From Tritrichomonas musculus (lineage: Eukaryota > Parabasalia > Tritrichomonadida > Tritrichomonadidae): a stretch of 64,000 nt of DNA. Position numbers and translations under genes: made by a program. The notes below the pieces were generated by a model that saw only the letters and a list, made by a program, of their open reading frames with translations, did not search any database and was not told the origin of the DNA. Positions 34,545 through 45,410 of this stretch are shown here, piece by piece (within the stretch, counting starts at the first letter, position 1; every line of letters begins with the position of its first letter). Location: contig JAPFFF010000013.1 in the NCBI GenBank assembly GCA_039105265.1, positions 1,054,001 through 1,118,000 of the forward strand, read 5' to 3'.

Positions 34545-37216
34545 TATTAATTATTTAAAGAAAAAATTGAAAGATGGCCATTATCAAAGTTTTGATTCTT
34601 TTAAAAGTGATGCTGATCAAATGTTTCAGAATTTTTATATTTATAATCCTAAAAACACTGAATTGTTAACTTATGTAAACAAAATTTCAAATTATTTTAA
34701 TAATTTATCTGACTCAAATGAAAATGAGGAAAAATTATTTAATCAACCGTCGTTTTAAGGACTATTACATAAATAATTTCATTCAGAACATTTCAAACAG
34801 TGATGATACTGAATTAAAGAGCGATTATTCATATAGTAACAATGAAAGTTACAATGACAATGATAATGAGTTGAAGAACAAATCTGACACGTTCAATGAT
34901 AATGATGACAATTCGAATAATAACAATCGAACTTTTGATGGTAATGATTTGGATATTATTTTTGATTCTTCCAAAACAACGAGAAATGGTATAACAAACT
35001 TAAAGTCTATCAAAATAAATATCGAAAAATATATTTTCTCTGAAAATAACCAAGCACCTAAAATATTTTTAAATGATGATTGCTATTAGACTCGAACATA
35101 TGATACTAACACTTCTACAAGGACTTATAATACGATCAGAGATAGAGGTGCACTTGGATATGTCACATCATACTTAGATGGTTCGCATCGGATGTACCAA
35201 TGTTCAGTTTTACATTACAATAATGCTGATTATCAGTGTAAAATTTGCAAAAGAGCCAAAGATTTGGAATCAGTTGTTGAATATAACATTCATAAATTTG
35301 ACGTTGAACATCTAAAGCAAACAACTTTAAATGTTCAAAAAACACCATTAGTAACAAAAAAGAAAGGAGTTTTGGACCCAATTATTGATAGTTTGTCATA
35401 CCTTGTTGCCTGAGAAAATTTCTCATTGAATAGAATATCTTGTGATGCAATACGTTTATTAATAATAGAGTCAATAGAAATTGGCCAAAGAGCTCCAAAT
35501 GTTCCACCAGATCAATTGGTACCTCATATATCAAAATCAACAATAAGAAGCAGAATTCTTGATTTAGCTCATTCTTTTGGTGAAAAGTCATCAAACTGTA
35601 TTCTTCTTTTTCTCATCAAGGTATTGTAATAGATTCTGGTACAGTAAATTCATTTCACTTCATTGATATGTGTTTAGTAATTCCTACACTACCTAATAAT
35701 ATAGGTAATTATTTTTTCAATTCATATAATTTTAAAACTTTTCTTATAAATAAAGCTGATTTAACAAATTTACAAGGAAAAGTTTTGCTAGCTATTAATG
35801 AGTTGAAAAAAAAATAAATGTTACATCAATAACATGCGATAATATCCCGACGCAAATTTTATGTTTTGCTCCTTGGTCAAAATATTTATTCTTGTGTAGT
35901 GATGCTTTTGTAGAATCATTTATCAAACGCATTTTATTTTGTCCGTGCGGTTCACACACGATGAATTTAATAGCCAAATCAATTTCTTATCCCCGAGAGC
36001 CTTCTTTTATAAAAGATATTTATTAAATATTAATTTTATTAATATTAGGATAGCCAAATGTCATGCCCAAAAAGATGCATCACAAGATGGAACAATATAT
36101 TTGACATTTGTTCTTGGATTGTTATTCATTACGACGAAATAGAAAACTTTTTTAAATGCTATGACGACATTACGCTGAGCCCTTTTCAGCAATCACCTCA
36201 ATTAGTCCAGAACGGTATTGATGCAGTTCGGAAATGGGCGCCTTTGCTTACTGTATTAATGATGCCTTTCAAGTATCTGAGCAATAAGCTTGAAAGCGAC
36301 TCGACTAGTTCAGGATACACATATGGATATACTCAAGTTGCTACAATTTTACTCCAGCAAATGATATGTAACTCATCAAAGGAAGACCCCGGATTGATGC
36401 TATTGAAGAATGTACACGAACGAATAGACTTTACAGAAAGTGGAACATTATTAAGATTATTATTCCATCTTACACCAAAAGGCCGTCAAATGTATATTAC
36501 ATCGAAGCAAGACAACAATCCAGACAACATTAAGCTTCTTTATTGCGATTTTTTCCCATTGCAACCAAACGAAGAATCATCATCTCTCATCTACACTGAC
36601 CAAGCATTATTTGATAATCAGAAAGATCATTTTGTTGAAATTTCTAATCTACTAGCACAAAATGATTTAGAAATACCAAAGTCAATAAACGAATGCAATG
36701 TAGAGGTGCTAGGAGAAACAACAGAAATGACTGTAATTCCGGCGTTTTCATCAAATTCCGTTGCCAATGAAGAAGAAGATACGAATGATGATGATTCATA
36801 TGATGAAGATTTTTTTTGAATACGATTCAATATTTGAATCAGGTGATGATGAAGAAAGGAAAATTAACTTTGATCTCGAAGGACATATTATTCTTGCTTA
36901 TGCCTTCAATTTAGGATTAAATCAAACCTTAGCAACTCAAGCTTATTCAGCATGGCTAGAACCCCCAAACGTAATCTTCACAGAAAACATGAAATATAAT
37001 ATCAGAATTGAAGATATTAACGGGACTTGGAGTTTTTTAGAAAAAATACCTTCATTTTCAGATTTTGCACAAATTACATTGAGATTTTTATCTGTTCCTT
37101 CAAGCGAAGCATCGGCAGAAAGAATGCTATATAAACAACTCAAATTTATAACAAAACAGAGAATTAGAACATCAAACACATTACAACTAGCACGAATAGC
37201 ATATATGTCGCAATAG
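34545..37216 (+). pseudogene. Decayed hAT-family transposase gene preceded by bromodomain-like segment
   Basis: Read in shifting plus-strand frames. At 34545-34700 is the C-terminal half of a bromodomain-like fold (KKKLKDGHYQSFDSFKSDAD, then QMFQNFYIYNP). Next come an acidic Asn/Asp-rich linker (34760-35080), a possible BED-like zinc finger with YQCKICKRA and H...H (35230-35310), and hAT core pieces (NRISCDAIRLLI; VIDSGTVNSFHFIDM; FCPCGSHTMNLIAKSI; KRCITRWNNIFDIC). The hAT dimerisation tail is SVPSSEASAERMLYKQLKFI near 37090-37150. Stops or frame changes occur near 34756, 35088, 35411, 35627, 35816 and 36818. Known: hAT transposases have BED finger, RNase H fold and hATC. The bromodomain lead is unusual, and whether it belongs to the same ancestral protein is inference. 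Confidence 0.75.
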
Positions 37217-37594
37217 TTAAATAAAAAAAATTTTTTTTAATTAATTATATCTTTATTATGATTTTATGATATTGCATACTCTAAATATTTAATAAAATTT
37301 AATATCAATAAATCAGCGCAATTTCTAAGGAATCAAATCAAATTAATATTGTTGTAATGTTCTTTTCTGGAGGAAATGAATTGAATTGTTTTTGATCGAT
37401 ATCCTCTTAAATAAAATCACAGAGGAATTTTTTATTGAATGAAATTTTGATCGAAAGCACTTCAAATAAATCATTTAACTTTTTGATAATAAAGTGGGTC
37501 CACTATTAGGAAAGTTAAAATTGTCAAAACTCATTCAATGTTTCTATGAGCTTATTCAAAAAATACTTTCTTAATTTTGGACGCACTTTACATT

Positions 37595-37630
<36 letters not shown>

Positions 37631-37750
37631 ATAATCCGGAAAATGAAATATTATAATCCGGAAACAAAAATATAATCCGGTTTGACATGCTTACTTAATA
37701 AGAAAAGGTTTAATAATTGTTTCGTTATTGAACATTTTAGATGCAATTAT
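37217..37750. other. Intergenic stretch with poly(A) tract and short repeats
   Basis: It holds an uninterrupted run of about 33 A (37596-37628) followed by three copies of ATAATCCGG (37631-37680) with similar spacers. No gene or recognisable element end is visible; the A tract plus repeats could mark the edge of an unrecognised element. Confidence 0.5.
37596..37680. repeat. Poly(A) run plus three ATAATCCGG repeats
   Basis: A33 is followed by TTATAATCCGGAAAATG, TTATAATCCGGAAAC and TATAATCCGG. The CCGG cores stand out in this AT-rich context. Confidence 0.6.
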
Positions 37751-40703
37751 TTATTTGTTTTTAAATAAATGCAAAATTTGCTGATTTTGACTGTATTCAA
37801 GTGGAGTTTTTTCTTTTTCATCTTTTATACTAATATCAATATTTTTATGATACAACAAAAGTTGAATTATATCCAAATTTCCTTTTTCAACAGCAGTATG
37901 CAACGCTGTTCTCATTTTATTTTGTGCTCTTTGATTTTTAAAATTCACATCAAGATTTTTACATTCCAATAAAAGTTTCACAATTTCGATATTTTCTTTA
38001 TCAACCGCAATATTCAATGCTGTTGTTTTTTCCCACTCAACTGTATCATCTCTCATATTGAAAGTTTTATTTATGAAATTAACATCAAGTTCTTCATGCT
38101 CAATTAACTGCTTAACTGCATCAACATTTCCCTTTTCAATTGCAATGACCAATGGTGATTTTTCTTCTATATTATCATAAAAAAATTTCAATCCATCCTC
38201 TTTGAAAGGATTAAAATGGAAAGGATCGTATGATTTATAATAATATACATTTTTTTTGGTCATCATAGGAATATTAACATTTATATTCTTATTTTTTAAT
38301 AAAAGCTTAACTATTTCAAAACTTTCTTGTTCAATTGCTGAGGTTAATGCTGTTTTTAAGATTTCCATTTTAATTTCATATTTTTTTTTATTTTTCAATA
38401 TTTTTAGAGTTAATTGCTGCATTTAAAGGAGTAGCCATTTCGTAACTGTTTTTTTAGGCCTTGCAAAATGATAATCAAAAAATCCTGAATTTTGGAATTG
38501 GGCATTAATATCAAGGTTATCGCATTCTAGCAAAAGATGGACAATTTCAACTGCATCCAATTCTATTGCTGCATGAAATGCTGTAATTTCTTCCCACAAA
38601 GGTTTGTAAATTGTAAATTCTTTGTTTTTAAAGCATTCTTTTTGTATATGTGTATAAATTTGTTCCATTTAGAGTATATTCTTTGCATTAATATCAAGGT
38701 TATCAAATGATATTAAAAGTTTAACAATTTCTATGTCTTTTGTTTCAATGCCAAGCAATAATGGATTTTTTATTACATCTGTTGTTTTTTCACTTCGTGG
38801 GAATCTTGAATAAATGATAGGAATGTTAACATTGATTTTTGAATTTGATAATAAAAGTTGAATGATTTCAATATTTTTAGAGTTAATTGCTGCATTTAAA
38901 GGAGTAAATTCAGCTTCTTCACATAAATCACCATAAGTATTGTCTCTTTGTTGTATTGTAGAAAGATTAACATTCAATTGTGGATGTGCTAACAAAAGCT
39001 TAACAATATTTATATTTTGTTTATAAACAGCATCAAATATGATTGATATTTGTTTTCTAATATGAAAGCCATTTTTGTTAAATCGAATATTAGGATTTAT
39101 ATTTTTACATTTCAATAAAAGTTCAATAATTTGATGATTCCCTTTTTCAGCTGCCATTTCTAATGCTGTTTTTTCTCGATCATGATCAATATTTAAAAAA
39201 TTGATATCTACGCCATGTTCTAACAAAATGTTAATAATATCAACATTTTCTACTTCAACTGCAATAAACAATGCATTTTTTACAATCTTATATTTTTCAT
39301 ATTCAAATATATTTGGACGATTAACATCAATATTTTTATATGATAATAAAAGTTTAACTATGTCAATGTTACTTTCTTTAGTAGCAGCATTTAAAGCTGT
39401 TAATTCATATTTTTCTTTTTTCTTTGCATCATATCCTTTTTGAACAATTGTTGCAACATCGAAATTTGAAGTTTTCAAGAAAGAATTCAAAAAGATGAAG
39501 TGATCAAATTGACACAAATCAACCAAAATAAAGAAGATTGATTTATATCATCAATATTAATGAAATCAAAATTATAATAATGAAGACATGATTCAAGGAC
39601 AGTAAATTTAATTTCTACTTCATTTTGAATTTTGTTTTCTAGAATATAAAGAGCGACTTCTTTATGATGACATTTTATTGCTTTTTTAAATATTTTTTTG
39701 TAATCTTCAATATTTAAATTATGTGATTCTTCAAAATGATGAATTATTTCTGCATTTCTTCCATGAACTACATAATAATATGATGCTTCATTTAGTTCAA
39801 CATTGTTCATTTGCAAGTATTTAAAAATATGAATTGAGCCAAAGAATGCTGCATATTCAATTAATGTCGGTTTTTTATTTATCAAATATGTATTTGTTTC
39901 AAATATAGATTGATTAATTATTGATCTTAGAGAATAATTTCTTTGTTCAACAAAAGTGACAAATTCTACAATCAAATCATTTTAGAATTAACTTGCAAAT
40001 ATTATCTTCATTTTCACCAATGTTTCTATTTTCTTCAAATTTTTCTATAGGTCCTTTTTTAATATTTTTTTCATTAAACATATTTTCTTCTTCTTCTTCA
40101 TACAAAGTCATTTCATTATCATTTTCTTCTTCTTCACTTTCATCTTTGCCATTTTCAATATTTTCTTCATTAAAACAAAGTTTTCTTGTGTTATTCAGAA
40201 TGTTATACTGTATAGGAAGGTTACATGAATCATATCGTTCTTGCTTAATCTCATCTGGCCCTTTCTTAAGAATGGCTTCAATTTCTGGATAAAAAAATGT
40301 ATGGTATTGTCTTTCAATGTATTTGTCACTGATCATTATGTGTGAAATATGATCATCAATAACAAGTAACTTTTCTTTGATAAGAAATAAAAGAATCCTT
40401 TTGTTGCTGCTAAAAATTTGGAAAATTTCGTAATTTGAATATTTTTTTAGACTATCTTCGAAAATTTTTAAAATATTCTCAATTTTATTAAAAAAATTTG
40501 GAATTCGCTTATGATGGTAGGCAATATTGACTAGCATATGAAAAAATTCTGTGAGTTGATGAAAACCATCACTAATTTTTACGTATTCAATTTTTTTGAT
40601 GAGATTTGCAAAAAAAATCTTCATCGACATTATCTGAATCAACAAATTCAACAAGATTTTGATGGATTGTTTTCATATTATCTAAATAGTATTTGATATT
40701 CAT
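37751..40703 (-). pseudogene. Broken DUF3447/ankyrin-repeat gene
   Basis: Minus-strand frames from 40703 (MNIKYYLDNMKTIHQNLVEF) to 37751 line up in order with the intact 853-aa gene at 4107-6668: N-terminal helical region, DUF3447-like part (LIEYAAFFGSIHIFKYLQMN) and then at least ten ankyrin units. Lesions are visible: a frame change near 40610, another at 39977, one near 39500, an in-frame TAA at 38669, and a region near 38390-38445 that repeats an ankyrin start (TPLNAAINSKNIEI, also at 38870-38910) but leaves the frame. Several lesions in one gene argue against single sequencing errors. Codon use and repeats remain well preserved, so inactivation may be recent. Confidence 0.8.
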
Positions 40704-40799
40704 TGCTTTTTGATTTATTTTTCTAACAAAAGGTGAATTATATTTTATCAAAAAGTAGACCATATTAAGGTTGAACAAAAGCAGTATATTTTATCATAT

Positions 40800-42140
40800 T
40801 ATAATATAATAAAATATATGATGATAAAAAATTTATTTACTAAATATAATGGTAAAATTGACGTATGATATAAAAATAAACTAATTTTTCTTTTTGAATG
40901 AAAATTTTACAATTTGATAAGTTTAGAAAAAAAATGATGTTTTGTATAAATATTATAGCAAATATGAGGAAAATCCAATTTAAAATATAAGATATATTTT
41001 TTAGTTAATTTATTAAATTGAATTTATTTTTTATGAAATATTTGAATCATCAGAAAATTGAGATCAATTCTATGAAATTATTATATGCTTCAGAATATTG
41101 AGCATTTTTTTAAGAAATAATTGTGAGATTGTAAGATATAAACAATTGTAAAATTGTGAGAAAATAAAGATTTCTGAAAAGTAAAAATATGTAAAGTATT
41201 CAAAGAAAAAATCTATCCAAAATAAAGTCCCCAGCGTCGGAATTTTTGATTTTTTAAAATAAATCTTTTTAAAATCAAAAAATATGGCCAATTTTTCAAA
41301 TTTTAACTCAGGTTGAAAAGATTAGCTGAGTGATTATTTATGAAATTATCTCTACTTTTAGCAAGATATACAATAATTTAAATATATTATATAATGATAT
41401 TATTAATTTTATGAATATTTAATAAAAAAAATTAAAATTTATAATGATATATTTCGCAAAATATGTATTTTCGTTGTCACTTTTTGAATACTACAAAATT
41501 GAATGAATACCTTAATAAGGCCTCAAAAAGTTTAAAAAAAAAAGGTAATTACACTTTTTCATTCAATTTTTTTATCAGAGAGAAAAGTTGATGAATATGG
41601 GATTTTTTTATTTTTAATTTATTGATTTTCTTTATATACATAAATATAAGTAAGAATACCTAAGCTTGAATCATAATATTAATGAATTGTTGATTTTGAG
41701 AAATCAAAAAGAATACAGGAATCAATGATACATCATTATATTAGAGACCTTATATAATAAAGGACAAATTAAATAATTAAAATATTGTTTATAACAGAAT
41801 AGATTTATCGATTTTCTCTATTTCATAATAAAATTTATTATTCATAGAAAATTTTAGGATTTTTCAGCAAGGATTTTCCTTTATATGACGATGAGTAATA
41901 TTTAAAAATGACCATCAAAACAACAAGAGATAAAGCAAAAAATGATTATAATGATTTTATCTGATCTTCTTTGGAAATGTTGATAATCATGCTCACTGGA
42001 TCAATTTTTTTTATATTACAAAACATTTTTGGGCAATGAAAATAAAAAAAGGTAAATTAAATTGCATGAGATATAAAAGATATAATAATAAAATATAATA
42101 TTTATGTTTAATATTTTCATGAAAAATCATAAAGATTAAA
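40800..42140. other. AT-rich intergenic region
   Basis: No credible coding frame is seen. A Lys/Phe-rich minus-strand frame around 41070-41290 has intergenic composition and is not called. Confidence 0.55.
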
Positions 42141-42422
42141 TTAAGATGAGGATGAGGATGATCCATGCTTGTATCCTTTGTGTCCGTAACCATAACCATA
42201 TCCATATCCATGTTTGTATGCCTTATTTTTCTTAACTTTATATCCACATCCTGGATATGGTGCACCATATCCACATGGTGGTACTCCATAAGCTGGTGGT
42301 GGAGGTGGGGCATATACTGGTGGAGGTGGTGGAGCAGCATATACTGGTGGTGGAGGAGGAGCTGCATATCCTGGTGCGTATCCTGGTGGTGGTGGTGGTG
42401 GGTAATATGGGTAACCTGACAT
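42141..42422 (-). CDS. Small Pro/Tyr/Gly-rich protein
   Basis: 93 aa, ATG at 42422, with an Inr-like TCATTT on the minus strand at 42430-42435. The first half is YPPPPPPGY/APPPPPVYA repeats, the second half a CGYGAPYPGCGYKVKKNK segment, GYGYGYGYGHKGYKHG and a poly-Ser end. Such low-complexity tails occur in proteins that bind WW/SH3/profilin partners or phase-separate; here it is a stand-alone protein. The high GC and fixed repeat frame support real coding. Function unknown. Confidence 0.65.
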   Translation of the reverse strand: MSGYPYYPPPPPPGYAPGYAAPPPPPVYAAPPPPPVYAPPPPPAYGVPPCGYGAPYPGCGYKVKKNKAYKHGYGYGYGYGHKGYKHGSSSSSS

Positions 42423-42429
42423 ATATAAA

Positions 42430-42435
42430 AAATGA
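42430..42435 (-). promoter_or_regulatory. Inr-like motif (TCATTT)
   Basis: On the minus strand, TCATTT lies 7 bases before the ATG at 42422. Confidence 0.4.
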
Positions 42436-43379
42436 AAATATTATATTAAAATTTTTTTTGGATAAATCATCAATTATATAATTTTTATGAATTAATAAAA
42501 TTGAGAGGAATAACGATAATATTTTTTCACAAAACAGTACAGATAATAAAATATAATTGTATTAATAGATTGCTAGATTTAAAATTATTATTAATATAAT
42601 AAATGTTTTTATATTTTTTATTTAATAATTAAGTTTTATAAATTATATGTATGGATACTTGAGTTTTTAAAAGATTACAATTATTCAAATTTTGTGTGAT
42701 ATCCATATTTTATATAGAAATGACGTTAAGTTGATTTAATATTTTTTTTATATCGAGATAACTTATAAAAAGATTGAAATATTTTCTCAATAAAAGGAGA
42801 ATATTTTAAATCATCAATTTTTTTAATATCTTTTTCATTTATCTTTTGAATTCTATTTCTAATTTTAAAAAATGATCTTTTTTTCATGGTAAAATCAAAA
42901 AAAAAAAAAAAATTTTAATTTTAAATAAATATATTTTTATCCACAAATGATCACAAATTGCCTCGTTTAGCGAACAAATAGAAATTTAATCAAATAATAA
43001 TTTTGATATGAACCAAATCTTTTGAAATCATTATTTTAAACTTTTAATTTAAGTGATATTAATATTCACATACAATTAAGAGTTTATAAATTTTTTTTTT
43101 TAAGAATCATCAAAAATATTAATTAAAAAAATTTTTAATGATATCATTTAATAAATCAAATATACAACAATAATTTGAGAAATGATTTATATCATATCCA
43201 GATACTTCATTAATAGATTTATTCATATGAATGATATTCATCTGAATCAGCCTGATTCTTTTGTCTTCAATCTAAATCTCTTAACGAATAAGCTTAGTAG
43301 TTAATATAAACGAAATCGGTTTTTCTCAAATAATGATAAGTTTTTTCAATATAATTATGATCACTTTTTTTATTATAAA
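42436..43379. other. AT-rich intergenic region
   Basis: No gene, RNA or repeat of note is visible apart from short A and T runs. Confidence 0.55.
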
Positions 43380-43665
43380 TCCTGTTCAAATAATTCATCG
43401 AAAGGATCTTTAGGAATTTCTTCAAATAATATGAAATATATCATTTTCAATATTGAATAAATGTCACTTTTTGAAGTCAGAATTGTGTCCTCATATTCAA
43501 ATTCAGGTGGCTTGAAAAATATGCATTTATATCTTTTGCTAATTCTGAATTACAGCCATTTTCATTAATCATTCCATCAATATCAATCAGAGTGATGTGA
43601 TTACTCACGTCTAAAATAACGTTGCTCGGCTTCAAGCCACGATAAATGAACTCTCTTTGAGAGAA
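43380..43665 (-). pseudogene. Protein-kinase C-lobe remnant
   Basis: The minus strand reads FIYRGLKPSNVILDVSNHIT then LIDID, which fits the kinase catalytic loop (HRDLKPxN degraded to YRGLKPSN) and the DFG region (degraded to DID). After a frame change it reads FKPPEFEYEDTILTSKSDIY, which fits the APE/SDIYS segment. Everything upstream is missing and the piece ends where GC-rich sequence begins. It is a truncated, shifted fragment of a kinase of the kind fused to Sel1 repeats nearby. Confidence 0.65.
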
Positions 43666-44880
43666 GATAAATTGAAAGAACTCATTGAAAAATTTGATCC
43701 GAATGAAATGACAGTCCCACTCTGGGACAAGAAGTGCTTCACCTTCAGCATGAAAAAGTCGCCGCGGAAATCAAGCAAAAGAAGGAAACGGTTTCTATCG
43801 TCACACTCAACGATACACTGAAAATATCGTCGTTGGCGGTTATGATGAAAGACGTCAGATTGGCGAAAACCCGACCAGTGAAAATAAAAATGGTGAGGCA
43901 ATCATCCACCCTCCTCAGAATTTGCAGCTATTTTTTCAGAATTTTCGATGAATGGTAGCGGCCACTCGGTTTCTGTCACTCGTTCTGGCTCTCTGATCGG
44001 AGTTGGCTACATCAAAGACGGCGAGATTAGCGGCTCGCTCGAGAAGGCAGTCATCAGCCATTTTTCAGAATTTTCGATGAATGACAGCAGCGGTTGGCCG
44101 CTCGCGCCGGTTTCTGCGGTCTGCACTGAAAGCGGCACTCTCTACATGTTCACAAAAAGTTGTGGCATCATGAGGAAGCTCGTTTACTGCGATGTTGAAA
44201 TAAACGATGGCACACCATTTTTTATTGACATCGGTAACCACGACCCAGTGTCACTTTTCGGCGGTTGTTCACATGCAGCTGTGATCTGCACCGATGGTGA
44301 AGTCATCTTCATCAACCGTGACTCAGTCACAGATTCGCCATCGTCGCGCATCGATGCTGTTTCTCTTCCTGGCGGCGAGAAGGCGACGATGGTTGCCTGC
44401 CTCAGCAAATCAGTTTTTGCGCTGAGCTGGAGCGGGCGGGTCTTCGCGTCAGCCGTCGAATCAATTTTTCAGAGGTTTCAGAACTGTCAGGCCAAAAAGT
44501 CGTCTGGCTGTCTGGCTTGCGCGGTCACTGCCTGGCAGTCAGCAGTGAAGGCCGGGTCTTTGGGCGCGGATCAAACAGTGATGGCCAACTCGGCTTTGAG
44601 CGAGGGAGAAGTGAAGTTCCCTCGTTCACTGAGATTTCGTCACTTTCTGGCCACAAAATCAGGGCAGCCTACGCCGGATGTAATCATTCACTTTTCGAGA
44701 CGCGTGAAGGCAAAGTCCTCGCCTGTGGATACAACTGTTATGGCGAACTCCTCCTCAGGGTGGCCCAAGCGACGAAGACGTTTATTCGCCAACAGAGACG
44801 ACGATCACAGGCGGTGCCACTTTCTGTGTTGCAGGTGACCTGATGAGTGCTGTTTTCATCGATGGAGATCCGCCACCAAA
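43666..44880 (+). pseudogene. RCC1-repeat protein pseudogene, GC-rich
   Basis: Plus-strand frames in alternation read a lead segment (KLKELIEKFDPNEMTVPLWD) and RCC1-type repeats: VVGGYDERRQIGENP, GHSVSVTRSGSLIGVGYIKD, CSHAAVICTDGEVIF, GHCLAVSSEGRVFGRGSNSD, CNHSLFETREGKVLACGYNC. At least four frame changes separate them, so it cannot yield one product. GC content is far above the rest of the window. RCC1-like proteins are a large family in trichomonads; this copy may come from a GC-richer family member or an older locus. It starts exactly at the edge of the kinase remnant. Confidence 0.75.
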
Positions 44881-44889
44881 CACGCCAGT

Positions 44890-45410
44890 CCGCTATCAAC
44901 ACTGAGCAACTAAAATTGACATAATTTTTTATTAAAAACTGATTGATTATCATTATAAGATGACTTTTAAGTTTAAAGTGCGCCAATAAAATATGAAATA
45001 TTAATTTTTTTTCATATCATTTTGGACAACATTTTTTAAAATTATTTTTATGTGTGCAGTTCTTTTTCTAATAGTGATGTAATCAATTAATAATTGTTTT
45101 ATTTTATTTTATTTATGCATTGACACAAATCATGTAGTTTTTATAGCATTGATATTATTTTGTTGTCTTTGATATTCATTGAGTTAGAAAAATTCGCGTG
45201 AATTTTTTCAATACTCATCGCCACCAACACTTATTGACCTCGAATGTTAAGGCCAATAATGACCTTGTATCATACATCAGAAAAAAAGTTTTAAATATTT
45301 ATCAGCTGAATAAATCAATTAAAATTGATATATATTAAGCTTTTTTATTAAATATTGTTGATATTCATCATGCATTTGAATACATTAATTTTCTTTTTTT
45401 TTAAATATTT
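44890..45410. other. Intergenic region
   Basis: A/T-rich DNA with no gene visible. A loose inverted repeat (TTATTGACCT / AAGGCCAATAA, 45230-45255) is the only structure noted. Confidence 0.5.

Noticed and set aside
41070-41291. 73-codon minus-strand Phe/Lys/Ile-rich frame
   Set aside because: Composition equals that of the intergenic DNA; no start signal.
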